Below, piece after piece: positions 44,227 to 52,830 of a stretch of 64,000 nt of DNA. The position numbers and the translations under genes are program-made. Below the pieces are notes generated by a model. It was not told the origin of the DNA. It saw only the letters and a list, made by a program, of their open reading frames with translations, and did no database searches. Position 1 is the stretch's first letter; every line of letters starts with the position of its first letter. Source of the DNA: Corynebacterium epidermidicanis. Lineage in GTDB: Bacteria; Actinomycetota; Actinomycetes; Mycobacteriales; Mycobacteriaceae. The stretch lies in contig NZ_CP011541.1 in the NCBI RefSeq assembly GCF_001021025.1, positions 2,418,001 to 2,482,000 of the forward strand. The letters are read 5' to 3'.

Positions 44227-46083
44227 CTAGCTTTCTTGCTCAGCCAAGTAGGACTTCGCGATCACACGGCGGGCGATCTTGCCACTGGAGCTGCGATTGA
44301 TGGCCTCCGGGGCGACAATCTTGATGTCATGTGGACGGATGCCATGCGCCGAGGTCACGGCCTCTCGAATTGCTTCAATAGCGGCGGCGTCGCCGTCGGT
44401 GGACTTATCGACATCACGCTCAGCGATAATCACGAGGCGTTCAACATCGTCGCCTTGGATCGCAAACGCAGCGATGGCTGCTGGTCGCAGGTGGTCGGTG
44501 GCTTGCTGAGCGGTGAATTCGATGTCGACCGGGTAGTGGTTACGCCCAGCGATCACGATGAGGTCTTTGAGCCTGGACGTAAGGAAAACCTGGTTTTCGA
44601 TATAGGTTCCCAGGTCGCCGGTAGCCATCCACAGTGCCTTTTCCGGTACTCCCTCAGCCCGAGAGTTCTCCGCCAACCGGCCAGCGAGCTGGTTGCGGAA
44701 GGTCTCCTGGGTCTCGTCCTCTCGTCCAAGGTAGCCCACGGCATTGTTCTCGCCGTAGACCCAGAATTCGCCGATGACCCCGTCTGCGACTTCCTGCTTG
44801 GTCTCTGGGTCGACGATGATCATGTGCATCGAATTGTTCGACTCACCACAGCCGGTAAATGGCGTGGTGTTCTCCCCCGGCTCGTCTTGGAATTCGGCCC
44901 GACCCTGCGCCAGGGCCTCCCGATCAAAGTGCTTGATGAGTGGCCGGTTGTCGGTCTGTGGCGTAGATACCAGCAGGGTCGCCTCGGCCATACCGTAGGA
45001 AGGGCGCAGTGCCTGACGGTCCAGACCATAATCCTTAAAGACGCGGTAGAAGCTCTCCAGCGCGTGCATCGTCACGGGTTCGGATCCGACGATCATGCCA
45101 TCAACAGCCGAAAGGTCCAGCTCTTCACCTGCCGCAGGCACGCCGAAGCGGGCGCCCAGCTCAAGCGCGAAGTTCGGCACGACGGTGTAGACGTTGGTGT
45201 CTGCATCGCGACGCGACATCTGCTTGATCCACCTGCTTGGCTGTTGGATGAAATCGCGTGGATTCATCAGGTCGAATTCGACGCCCAGGATCGTGACGAA
45301 TGCCGCGAGGATCATACCCATGTCGTGGTGCAGTGGGATCCACAGGCTCAGACGCATCGGCATTTTCAGCTTTGCGGCGCTGAAGATTTGCAAGACGTTC
45401 GTGACAATATTGCGGTGGCTGAGCATTACGCCCGCTGGCATGCGGGTGGAACCAGAGGTGTACTGCAAGAATGCCATCGTATCCACAGGCTGCTGCCCCG
45501 TGCGGGCCAAGCGCTGCATGTACTCGGGGTGCGCCATCGGGCTGGTCCAGGCTTCTGCGGTCGAATCCGGCAGAGCATCAACTGCGAGGACGCGCGGGCG
45601 TTCCGCCGCTGGCAGCGCGCCGAACAGCTTGCGCACTGCGCCTGCCGACGTCTTATTTGTACACACAATCTGTGGGCGAGCATCAGCGAGCACAGCGTTG
45701 AGGTGATCCGAGTGCCCCGGCTCATTCGGGTCGTAGAGCGGTACTGGCACCATGCCGGCATACATCGCGCCAAGGAAGCTGAAGATATACTCGGGGCTGT
45801 TTCCGGCCAGGATCGCTACGCGATCGCCGAGCTGCCCTACTTGCTGCAGGCGTGCCGCGACGACCTTAATGCGAGTGTTCATCTGGGTGCGGGTGTACAC
45901 CATCCGGTTGCCCGCTTTGTTGTCGCTGTAATCCCAGAAGATCAAGCATTCCCGATCACCGCCACCCTGCGCCAAGTCTGCTTGGTAAATCATTTCGCAC
46001 ATCGCAGGCAGCGTTAGCTGCGGAGGCAAAACGATGTTTCCTTGTTCGTTAAAGAATCGGCCCATTGCGGCGTTGATATCCAT
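44227..46083 (-). CDS. fadD32: Fatty-acyl-AMP ligase FadD32
   Basis: A 618-residue fatty-acyl-AMP ligase that activates the meromycolate-equivalent chain and loads it on the N-terminal ACP of Pks13. Motifs: LQYTSGSTRMPAGVMLSHRN (ATP loop), LWIPLHHDMGMILAAFVTI, PSYGMAEATLLVSTP, WMATGDLGTY, and SSSGKIARRVIAKSYL with the catalytic Lys. The insertion typical of FAALs lies in the second half. It is upstream of pks13 in the conserved mycolate order. Confidence 0.96.
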   Translation of the reverse strand: MDINAAMGRFFNEQGNIVLPPQLTLPAMCEMIYQADLAQGGGDRECLIFWDYSDNKAGNRMVYTRTQMNTRIKVVAARLQQVGQLGDRVAILAGNSPEYIFSFLGAMYAGMVPVPLYDPNEPGHSDHLNAVLADARPQIVCTNKTSAGAVRKLFGALPAAERPRVLAVDALPDSTAEAWTSPMAHPEYMQRLARTGQQPVDTMAFLQYTSGSTRMPAGVMLSHRNIVTNVLQIFSAAKLKMPMRLSLWIPLHHDMGMILAAFVTILGVEFDLMNPRDFIQQPSRWIKQMSRRDADTNVYTVVPNFALELGARFGVPAAGEELDLSAVDGMIVGSEPVTMHALESFYRVFKDYGLDRQALRPSYGMAEATLLVSTPQTDNRPLIKHFDREALAQGRAEFQDEPGENTTPFTGCGESNNSMHMIIVDPETKQEVADGVIGEFWVYGENNAVGYLGREDETQETFRNQLAGRLAENSRAEGVPEKALWMATGDLGTYIENQVFLTSRLKDLIVIAGRNHYPVDIEFTAQQATDHLRPAAIAAFAIQGDDVERLVIIAERDVDKSTDGDAAAIEAIREAVTSAHGIRPHDIKIVAPEAINRSSSGKIARRVIAKSYLAEQES

Positions 46084-46222
46084 ACCTGCTCCTCGCGGGG
46101 TTAAAAGTGCTTTTCCAATAGCTGTTATGAAGTTGTATTTACCCTACCGGCAATAATTCGGTATACAAAAGCAATTATCTCGGCGTGGCGGTTCAGTGTT
46201 ACCGCCAGCGCACATAACGGCG

Positions 46223-46260
46223 CCCGCCGGGCCTAGTCGTGTTCGGCTAAGCCCGGCGGG
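46223..46260 (-). terminator. GC-rich hairpin after the cutinase-like gene
   Basis: CCCGCCGGGC at 46223-46232 pairs with GCCCGGCGGG at 46251-46260 (10 bp, 18-nt loop). There is no clear T-run, so terminator strength is uncertain. Confidence 0.5.
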
Positions 46261-46274
46261 AGAGTTGTGGCCCA

Positions 46275-47192
46275 TTAGGCGTCGATAAGCCCGGTGGCCC
46301 AGCCGATCAACCACTGGGTGGTGGTGCTGCCAGGGAAAACGTTTGGATTTGTGGCGTACTGTGCGTGCACGGCGTTCGCGGCGATGAGCGCCTGAGCTCG
46401 CTGTACTGCGTTGCCGATCCCTAATGGGGCGTCGCAGATGTGGTCGTCTGGTGCACAAATATCCATCACTCGGTCGTTGAGGACGCCGTAGCCTCCCACT
46501 CGTGGCCCTCGCATGGTGGCCCCCGGCATGATCGTTTGGGTCAGTTGGTTCAGCAATTGCAGCGAAACTTCTGCACCGACACCAGCAACCGGGTTACCTT
46601 GGGCCTGGCCCACACCAGGCTCACGGCGGCCATCCGCAACGACGGCTACCCCGCGGATCCGTTCAGCTGGGACAACTCCTTGCCCTGCCCCAATCTGATT
46701 AGCGATGTCCCCTACAATTACCGCCCCTTGAGAAAAACCCATGAGGATGAAATCTGTTTGCGGGCAATCCTTATGCATGATGCGCAGCTCGGCTTCATAC
46801 TTAGAGGTACCTTCTTGCCGCGACTGGTCATAGCTCATCTCATGCTGGGCATTAATGTTTTTGAACTGCGCGGTGTACGGCAAGGTCCAGACCTTCACTT
46901 TGTCCATCGGGTAGCGCTGCTGGAGAGGCTGCGTCACCGTAAGCATGAAGGATGCCGGGTTTGCCTTGGGGTTGATCGGGTCGTCGTTGGCTACAGACTC
47001 CCAGGTACCAGGGGCCGCCAGAACCTCCACGTCAGGACACCACGCCGGCTGCGCTGGTTGGCTGGACTGAGGCGGAAGTGGCAATGGCGGGATGATGTCA
47101 GTCTTCTTGGTGGTATTCAACCAGTTGACCACACCAGCACCGATTAGCACCAGGACCACGACCGCGGCCACAACAGTCAGGAACTTCTTCAT
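46275..47192 (-). CDS. Cutinase-family secreted serine esterase
   Basis: A 305-residue protein with an N-terminal membrane helix (FLTVVAAVVVLVLIGAGVV) and a cutinase-like alpha/beta hydrolase domain. The nucleophile is in DFILMGFSQGAVIVGDIAN (G-x-S-x-G). The Asp-His half is in DICAPDDHICDAPLG, with paired Cys as in cutinases. Culp6-type proteins encoded next to mycolyltransferases act as esterases in the cell envelope. The gene starts 3 bp after a small lipoprotein gene and is downstream of cop1 in the same unit. Confidence 0.9.
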   Translation of the reverse strand: MKKFLTVVAAVVVLVLIGAGVVNWLNTTKKTDIIPPLPLPPQSSQPAQPAWCPDVEVLAAPGTWESVANDDPINPKANPASFMLTVTQPLQQRYPMDKVKVWTLPYTAQFKNINAQHEMSYDQSRQEGTSKYEAELRIMHKDCPQTDFILMGFSQGAVIVGDIANQIGAGQGVVPAERIRGVAVVADGRREPGVGQAQGNPVAGVGAEVSLQLLNQLTQTIMPGATMRGPRVGGYGVLNDRVMDICAPDDHICDAPLGIGNAVQRAQALIAANAVHAQYATNPNVFPGSTTTQWLIGWATGLIDA

Positions 47193-47195
47193 GTG

Positions 47196-47693
47196 TTAGC
47201 AGTACCCGTCTTTCGCGGCCTTAGTGATGATGTCTGCGACTTCCGCTGGCTTTTTGTCCGTGCGCTTTTGCTCCACGACCTGCCCCGCGATCGCACCGAT
47301 GAGGTAATTGTCTTTCTCGTTTAAGCAGACCTGGCTGGCTGCTCCCAGCATTTGGTCTTCAATACCTTCAACGCGGATTCCCTGTTTCTTAAGCTCATCC
47401 AAGTATTTGCTTTCCGAGTCAGTGCGCTTGGGCCCGTCGCTCGGCAGCGCGGAAATCTCGACGGCAGCCTCGTCGCGGGGGCGTGGCGCAGCCCCCACCG
47501 GCGCGTCGTTCTGCCTTGGCGACGCCGTGGCGCTCGGCGATACACTCGCGCTTGTCGACGCAAGTGGCGCCTTACTCAGCGGCGCAACGCTTACTGCTGT
47601 AGCTGCTTGGTTGTCTACCGTGGCACCACCGCCGCAGCCTGCCAGCAGCAGGCCTGCCGTGATGATTACAAGGCTTCCGCCTAGTTTTCGCAT
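47196..47693 (-). CDS. DUF732-like secreted lipoprotein
   Basis: A 165-residue lipoprotein. The signal peptide MRKLGGSLVIITAGLLLAGC ends in the lipobox LLAGC. A low-complexity Ser/Ala/Pro linker follows (STSASVSPSATASP). The C-terminal domain, YLDELKKQGIRVEGIEDQML with a Cys in AASQVCLNEKD and the final YC, resembles the small DUF732 domain of mycobacterial and corynebacterial secreted proteins. It sits between cop1 (32 bp upstream) and the cutinase gene (3 bp downstream), so it is co-transcribed. Function unknown. Confidence 0.8.
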   Translation of the reverse strand: MRKLGGSLVIITAGLLLAGCGGGATVDNQAATAVSVAPLSKAPLASTSASVSPSATASPRQNDAPVGAAPRPRDEAAVEISALPSDGPKRTDSESKYLDELKKQGIRVEGIEDQMLGAASQVCLNEKDNYLIGAIAGQVVEQKRTDKKPAEVADIITKAAKDGYC

Positions 47694-47725
47694 GGTGTCC
47701 TTTCGGTCGACGTCTTCAACTGGAT

Positions 47726-49681
47726 TTAGCGTGGCTCTTCGACAATACGCCCGTTGAGCTGCTTGATGGTGCCGTGCTGGAAGGTCTGCTGATCCCCACC
47801 AGCCGGAACCTTGGTGAGGTCAGAGGTTGGCCAGCCATAGCGACCATTCTCCCAACCGTTGGCACCCCAGGTGTCACGGATAGCACCATTCATGACCACG
47901 TGGGCGCCCGTAGCGGCGTTCCAGTAGATGGAACCATTTTCGAAGTTTTGCAACGCACCACCAGGGATCAGGAACTCATCCGAGGTTGGGGCTCCGAGCG
48001 CAGACTTGACGGTGTTGAGCTCGCCGTACTTCTCGGCAATCTTGCCACGTACGTAGAAGGATTCGTTCGCCTTGTTACGCACGACCCAACCGCCCTGGAA
48101 CTTCTGGACGATAGCACCGTCAATAGTCTGTGGCGCTGCGGTTGGGTAGCCGAGCACGCCGGTTTCCCAACCCTGTCGGCCCCAAGCGTTGAACATGTCA
48201 GCTGGGATCTCCTGGGCGTTGGTCTCGTGGGTCCAGTAGATCACGCCGTGCTGGAATGTCACGAAGCGACCCTTGCCGTCCGGAGTGGCGATCTCATTGG
48301 ACGTCGGGAAGCCCAGCCAGGAATCGGTGGCGCCCATCTCGGCGTAACGCGCACTGATCCGGCCCTGCAGGACGTGAGCACCAGTCTCGGCAGACCAGAA
48401 CGCGCGCCCCGTGCTGAAGTCTTGGGAAACACCGCCCTTGACCTGGTACTCATTGTTCAAGCAAGCGCCCCATTGCGCACCCTTGGTTGCTTCGGCGATG
48501 GCGCCGATAGTGGTGCAGTCCGCACCGCGGTCTTCCTTCTTCAGAGCAAGGGAGTCAGCGATGTATGGCCACGCCTGCGACATCTCGAACTGCCAGTATG
48601 GCCAGTTGTGGATACCCGATGGGCGGAACTGTGCCACCACCGGTACACCCGCGCGATTAGCTCGCTCAACGAAGGTTTGGGTGGTCATGCGCGAGATGAC
48701 CTCGAGCCCCTTACCGGCTTCGTTGGATGGGCCAGTGGCAACAGAACCTGGCTTGCCGAAGTCATCGACACCGTTACCTGCAGAGACGTAAATGGTCTTG
48801 CCCTTGAGTGCTTCGATACCCAACTTTGGATCGTTGTCGATCCAGCGCTGGTTGATCGGCCGTCCCCACATGTTATCGACGTTGTAGCCGCCCCCCTCAA
48901 CCAGGGCGCCACGCAGCATGTCTGGCATGCCAGTGGACGTGGTATCGAGGTAACCCGAGAAGGAACCAACGAAGTTGAACATATCCGGGCGATGCTGAGC
49001 CAGGTTCATCGCCGCGGTGCCACCCATGGACAATCCGGTGATGGCGCGCTGTCCGTTCGAACGGTAACCATTTTGCAGCACGGCCGGCAGCTCGTTGAGC
49101 AGGAAGGATTCCCACTTGTAGTTCTTGTCCTTGGCTGGGCCTTCCCAGTCGGTGTAGAAGGACGCTTCGCCACCGACCGGCAGAATCACATTGACGTTCT
49201 TGTCAGCGTAGAACTGCTCGATATTGGTGTGGATCGTCCACCCGTTCTCAGTGTCCACGGCACGCAGGCCATCTAGCGCCCACACCTCAGGGAACTTCGC
49301 CTTCGGGTTAGAGTGCCAGTCACGCGCCAATAGAATCTGCACCTGAATTGGGTGCTCCGGCATCGCTGCAGAGTTGATGAACACAGCTACTCGACGATCG
49401 GTGAGCCACTCGACGCGATCAATCGAAACTCCGGCTGGCAGCCCCTCCAACTTTGGGTGGTCCGTCTTGATAGGGGTACGCTGCGGCACCTCACCTGGAT
49501 CGAGGTAGTCCGAGATTCCGGTTTGCTTCTTGACACCACCAAGCAGATCCGAGCTGCCGGAGCTTTGCGCCTGAGCGACGAGAGGAGCGTTAAGAGGGCT
49601 CAAACCAATCGCGATAGCGACAGGAACCGCCGCCAGGGCTAGTTGAAGGGAACGTCGCCGAGCAGAGCGAGTTTCACGCAT
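47726..49681 (-). CDS. cop1: Trehalose corynomycolyltransferase with LGFP repeats (Cop1/PS1)
   Basis: A 651-residue secreted mycolyltransferase. The signal peptide starts MRETRSARRRSLQLALAAV. The esterase domain (antigen-85 type) has the nucleophile in AITGLSMGGTAAMNLAQ and the His in SGIHNWPYWQFE. The C-terminal ~230 residues contain four or five LGFP-type repeats (SWLGFPTSNE, GVLGYPTAA, SALGAPTSDE, GRYGWPTSD), which tether the protein to the wall arabinogalactan. I chose the ATG at 49681 because AAAGGA lies upstream; the longer frame to 49732 lacks a signal peptide start. The two-domain layout is that of C. glutamicum PS1/Cop1. Confidence 0.95.
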   Translation of the reverse strand: MRETRSARRRSLQLALAAVPVAIAIGLSPLNAPLVAQAQSSGSSDLLGGVKKQTGISDYLDPGEVPQRTPIKTDHPKLEGLPAGVSIDRVEWLTDRRVAVFINSAAMPEHPIQVQILLARDWHSNPKAKFPEVWALDGLRAVDTENGWTIHTNIEQFYADKNVNVILPVGGEASFYTDWEGPAKDKNYKWESFLLNELPAVLQNGYRSNGQRAITGLSMGGTAAMNLAQHRPDMFNFVGSFSGYLDTTSTGMPDMLRGALVEGGGYNVDNMWGRPINQRWIDNDPKLGIEALKGKTIYVSAGNGVDDFGKPGSVATGPSNEAGKGLEVISRMTTQTFVERANRAGVPVVAQFRPSGIHNWPYWQFEMSQAWPYIADSLALKKEDRGADCTTIGAIAEATKGAQWGACLNNEYQVKGGVSQDFSTGRAFWSAETGAHVLQGRISARYAEMGATDSWLGFPTSNEIATPDGKGRFVTFQHGVIYWTHETNAQEIPADMFNAWGRQGWETGVLGYPTAAPQTIDGAIVQKFQGGWVVRNKANESFYVRGKIAEKYGELNTVKSALGAPTSDEFLIPGGALQNFENGSIYWNAATGAHVVMNGAIRDTWGANGWENGRYGWPTSDLTKVPAGGDQQTFQHGTIKQLNGRIVEEPR

Positions 49682-50120
49682 GGAAATTCCTTTTGTTGAG
49701 ATGTGAGGATATACATGTGGAACGCACCGCACCCCCGTGTGCTTGCAGTGTGCTTGCGCGGAGGCGCGGTTGTGCTAGGCCACGAGCCCGAAAGTTCCCC
49801 GCTTCCGGCCGGCGTGACGCAGCGTATAAATTTTTCGCCGCTTGCGGTTGTGAATGTCATCGGGCTCGTGTGGGCGAGACCAGTTAGTTCAAAACCGAAG
49901 ACTGCGTCAAGTTTAAGTTCAACTTTAGACTCTGACGGTAGTGACACACCAGTACCCCCAAGTTATTTTTGGGACTAGTGGGACTTTCGGGGTTAGTTGG
50001 TAGGGACGTCAGCTATGGTGCATGAAAGTGCAGAAAACCCCGGCAAAACCACCAATTCTGGTAGTTTGATGCACCATAGATGACACGGCCCAAGCATCAG
50101 CCCCGCCCCCAAACGCAAAA
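49682..50120. other. Intergenic region between cop1 and the second mycolyltransferase
   Basis: About 440 bp without a convincing gene. It should hold the cop1 promoter (leftward). An imperfect 18-bp inverted repeat lies at 50008-50025 and 50067-50084, described separately. Confidence 0.6.
50008..50084. repeat. Long-spaced inverted repeat (CTATGGTGCAT)
   Basis: CTATGGTGCAT at 50013-50023 is the exact reverse complement of ATGCACCATAG at 50069-50079. With flanking GTCA/TGAC, 16 of 18 bases pair. The inside is 40-45 nt and contains another weak palindrome (ACCA...TGGT). It could be a small mobile miniature element or a hairpin in the cop1 leader. No T-run follows. Confidence 0.5.
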
Positions 50121-50148
50121 CTGCCACCTACCCGAAAGTAGGTGGCAG
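50121..50148 (-). terminator. Intrinsic terminator after the second mycolyltransferase
   Basis: CTGCCACCTAC at 50121-50131 pairs with GTAGGTGGCAG at 50138-50148 around a 6-nt loop. On the minus strand it is followed by TTTTGCGTTT. Confidence 0.85.
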
Positions 50149-50164
50149 CCTGATCAGTTAGCTT

Positions 50165-51199
50165 TTACCAAGCACCCATGACGTCCAAGACACGGTTGCG
50201 GGTCTTCCACAGCTGGTCGTTCCAGATGCCCCAGTTGTGGATGCCGGTTGGGGCGTAATCGGCGGTGACGTTCAGTCCGGAACGACGTGCCTTACTTTCC
50301 CATGCGACCGTCGTCATGCGCGAGAGGGCTTCGAGGCCCGAACCCATGATGCGTTCATTGATCGGGCGGTTCCAATCGCCAGGTCCCCAAGCACCGGTGG
50401 CCGCGGAGATGTAAACATCCTTGCCTGCCAGGCCGGCCATGTTGTAGTACGGGTCGTTTTCGAAACGACGTGGGCTGATGATAGCGCCGTACATGGCGTT
50501 GATGTTGAATCCGCCCGAGTCAAGAAGTGCGATGCGCAGCAGGGTTTGCATGCCTGGAGCGGTAGTGGTCAGGTATCCCGACCAGGACATTGCCTGGCGG
50601 AACTGGCCTGGGTGGCGGGCTGCGAGGTTAAGCGCGGCGGTGCCGCCCATGGACAGGCCGGCGATCGAGTTGTTGGTCGGCGAAACGCCGAAGTTCTGCT
50701 GCAGGTATGCCGGAAGTTCCGCGGTCAAGAAGGTTTCCCACATGTAGGTGCGGGACCCGCCCGAAAGCTGCGAGGACATCATCGGCTGGCCGTTCCAGTC
50801 TGTGTAGAAAGACCCAGCGCCACCTACCGGCATGATCAGGGTGAGGTTAGAATCGACGTAGGCAGGAGCTGCGTTGACGTACTTAGTCCATCCGGTTTGG
50901 TTGTCGTCGGCGCGCATGCCGTCGAGGAGGTAGAAGCCGGCATCGCCACCGCGTTGTGCTGGTTGGATGAGCACTGGGATGTTGCGTCCCATGGCTGGGG
51001 AGTAGACGTCGCATCGCTGCACCCAGTACATCGCGGCATCCCAGTCACAGGCGCCGGTAGCGTCTGGGCGGAGCCAGTCGCGGTTGTCTGCGTGTGCGAC
51101 ACCGCCACCGATGACCGCCAAGCTAGCGGCGGTCGCGGTGGCTACCATCGTCGCCGCTAACTTCTTAGTTGCTTGACGCAGTCGAGCTGCAATCTTCAT
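50165..51199 (-). CDS. Trehalose corynomycolyltransferase (single domain)
   Basis: A 344-residue antigen-85-family mycolyltransferase without LGFP repeats, corresponding in position to cmt2 of C. glutamicum. The signal peptide includes ATKKLAATMVATATAASLAV and ends near AHA. The nucleophile is in NSIAGLSMGGTAALNLAARH, with an Asp/Glu in the middle and the His in PTGIHNWGIWNDQLW. It moves corynomycolate between trehalose monomycolates or to arabinogalactan. An ORF for aftB, expected next to ubiA, is absent between this gene and ubiA. Confidence 0.94.
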   Translation of the reverse strand: MKIAARLRQATKKLAATMVATATAASLAVIGGGVAHADNRDWLRPDATGACDWDAAMYWVQRCDVYSPAMGRNIPVLIQPAQRGGDAGFYLLDGMRADDNQTGWTKYVNAAPAYVDSNLTLIMPVGGAGSFYTDWNGQPMMSSQLSGGSRTYMWETFLTAELPAYLQQNFGVSPTNNSIAGLSMGGTAALNLAARHPGQFRQAMSWSGYLTTTAPGMQTLLRIALLDSGGFNINAMYGAIISPRRFENDPYYNMAGLAGKDVYISAATGAWGPGDWNRPINERIMGSGLEALSRMTTVAWESKARRSGLNVTADYAPTGIHNWGIWNDQLWKTRNRVLDVMGAW

Positions 51200-51325
51200 G
51201 TTTCTCCTCGGTGTACAACCAGCTTTCAGCCAGCCTTTTGCGGCAGCACTAAACTAATAGTGACCAATTCGTTACTGTTTTGAACTTACACCAATAGGCT
51301 GCCTATGCAAGCCCCAGTTGGAAAG

Positions 51326-52318
51326 TTAGTTCACTGCTGGAAACATCGGAGAAACGTACACCGCCATTACAATGCAGGCCACCCAGAGGATTGCCAACGT
51401 CTGCAAAGTGCGGTCTGACAAGGCAAGTTCGTCCGGGGCCCCACCATCTCCGCGATCGACATCTGCTGCGAAACGCAAAATGGCAATCGTGAACGGAACC
51501 ATGGAAATTTGGTACCAGACAGAACCATGCGCCTCAGTGATTCGGCTCATGTCAAAGCCCCACAGGGCGTAGGACATCACGACGGCGGTAGCAGACAGCG
51601 TCCAGACGAACCGCAGGTAAGTGGGGGTATAGCCTTCGAGCGACTTGCGGATCTTCGCGCCGGTACGCTCCGCGAGCAAGATCTCCGCATACCGCTTACC
51701 GGAGGCCATAAACAAAGAGCCGAAGGCTGCGACCAGCAGGAACCACTGCGACAACACGATTCCGGCAGCCACACCACCGGCCATGGTGCGCAGCATAAAG
51801 CCGGAGGAAACCAAAGCGATGTCGATCACCGGCTGATGTTTCCAACCGAAGCAATAGCCCAGCTGCAGTGCCAAGTAGACCGCGACGATGATCGCCAGCG
51901 AACTGCCCGCCGAGGCCAGGAACGACAACCCGATTGCCCCAGCCATGAGCACGATTGCCATGACGTACGCCAAAGAAACAGGAAGCACGCCCGCCGCAAT
52001 TGGACGGAACCGCTTGGTGGGGTGGGCCCGGTCCGCTTCCACATCGCGAGCATCGTTGATCAGGTAGATCGCGGAAGCTGCCATGCAGAAGGTAGCGAAA
52101 GCGATGGTGACGTCGATAAGCGTGCGCTGGTCGAGCAACGCCTCCGAACCTGCGGCCACCGGTGCGGCCAGAACGAGGACGTTTTTAACCCACTGCTTGG
52201 GGCGCAGGGCCTTGATCATGCCGTCGGCAAGGTTTTTCGGCGGGCGGCGCTTCTTCAGGGTGTCGATGCCTTCGGTGTGCGGTTCCGAGTCGCCGAACCG
52301 TTGCTCGGGGTGAGTCAT
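51326..52318 (-). CDS. ubiA: Decaprenyl-phosphate phosphoribosyltransferase
   Basis: A 330-residue UbiA-family prenyltransferase (DPPR synthase) with about nine helices. It transfers ribose-5-phosphate from PRPP to decaprenyl phosphate, the first step toward the arabinose donor DPA. Motifs are YLINDARDVEADRAHPTKRFRPIAAG (first Asp-rich loop) and PVIDIALVSSGFMLRTMAG (second region). The N-terminal 35 residues are polar. Its start overlaps the upstream PAP2 gene stop by 4 bp. Confidence 0.95.
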   Translation of the reverse strand: MTHPEQRFGDSEPHTEGIDTLKKRRPPKNLADGMIKALRPKQWVKNVLVLAAPVAAGSEALLDQRTLIDVTIAFATFCMAASAIYLINDARDVEADRAHPTKRFRPIAAGVLPVSLAYVMAIVLMAGAIGLSFLASAGSSLAIIVAVYLALQLGYCFGWKHQPVIDIALVSSGFMLRTMAGGVAAGIVLSQWFLLVAAFGSLFMASGKRYAEILLAERTGAKIRKSLEGYTPTYLRFVWTLSATAVVMSYALWGFDMSRITEAHGSVWYQISMVPFTIAILRFAADVDRGDGGAPDELALSDRTLQTLAILWVACIVMAVYVSPMFPAVN

Positions 52319-52830
52319 GCGCTCCTCTTCTCAATTTCGCTAGCCGCAACCGCGGTGGCGGCGCCCAACGCAGCGCCGGTAGCGACGTCTGTTGGGTAGT
52401 GAACTCCAAGTACCATACGCGACAGCATCATCAACGGCACGCCCAGCAGTGGCCACTTCTTCCCCAACAGCATCGACAGGCTCACGAGCGCAGCCGTGGT
52501 CGAGGTGGCGTGCGAGGAAGGGAAACTCAAGCTTGACGGCGTACCAACCCCAATCTCGATCCGCGGATCCGTGGGGCGCGGACGCCGCACAATGCGCTTA
52601 ATCACAACGCTAGCCGCATGGCTCACGAAGGCCGCCCCGACAAGCGCTACCCACTTACGTCGCCGAGGCTTATCGACGACCGCCCCCGCCGCACCAAGCG
52701 CCAACCAACCAGCGGCATGCTCACCGAACAGACTCATCCCACGCGCGGTGCCGACGACCCCTGGCCGACCTAGCAATGCGCGCTGCACCTCGACGAGGAT
52801 GTCAGCTTCTTTACTCGACTTGCTAAACAT
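52315..52830 (-). CDS. PAP2 phosphatase (DPPR-5-phosphate phosphatase candidate)
   Basis: A 171-residue PAP2-type phosphatase. The three motifs are KRIVRRPRP, SFPSSHATSTTA and VLGVHYPTDVATG. In mycobacteria the gene between ubiA and glfT2 encodes the likely decaprenylphosphoryl-5-phosphoribose phosphatase, which dephosphorylates the UbiA product before epimerisation to DPA. Its 3' end overlaps ubiA by 4 bp and its 5' end overlaps glfT2 by 8 bp, so the four genes work as a unit. Confidence 0.9.
   Translation of the reverse strand: MFSKSSKEADILVEVQRALLGRPGVVGTARGMSLFGEHAAGWLALGAAGAVVDKPRRRKWVALVGAAFVSHAASVVIKRIVRRPRPTDPRIEIGVGTPSSLSFPSSHATSTTAALVSLSMLLGKKWPLLGVPLMMLSRMVLGVHYPTDVATGAALGAATAVAASEIEKRSA

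Noticed and set aside
44236..46017. A 593-codon plus-strand frame opposite fadD32
   Set aside because: It is the antisense shadow of fadD32, which has all family motifs. The same applies to the long plus-strand frames opposite pks13, pckG, cop1 and the thiolase.
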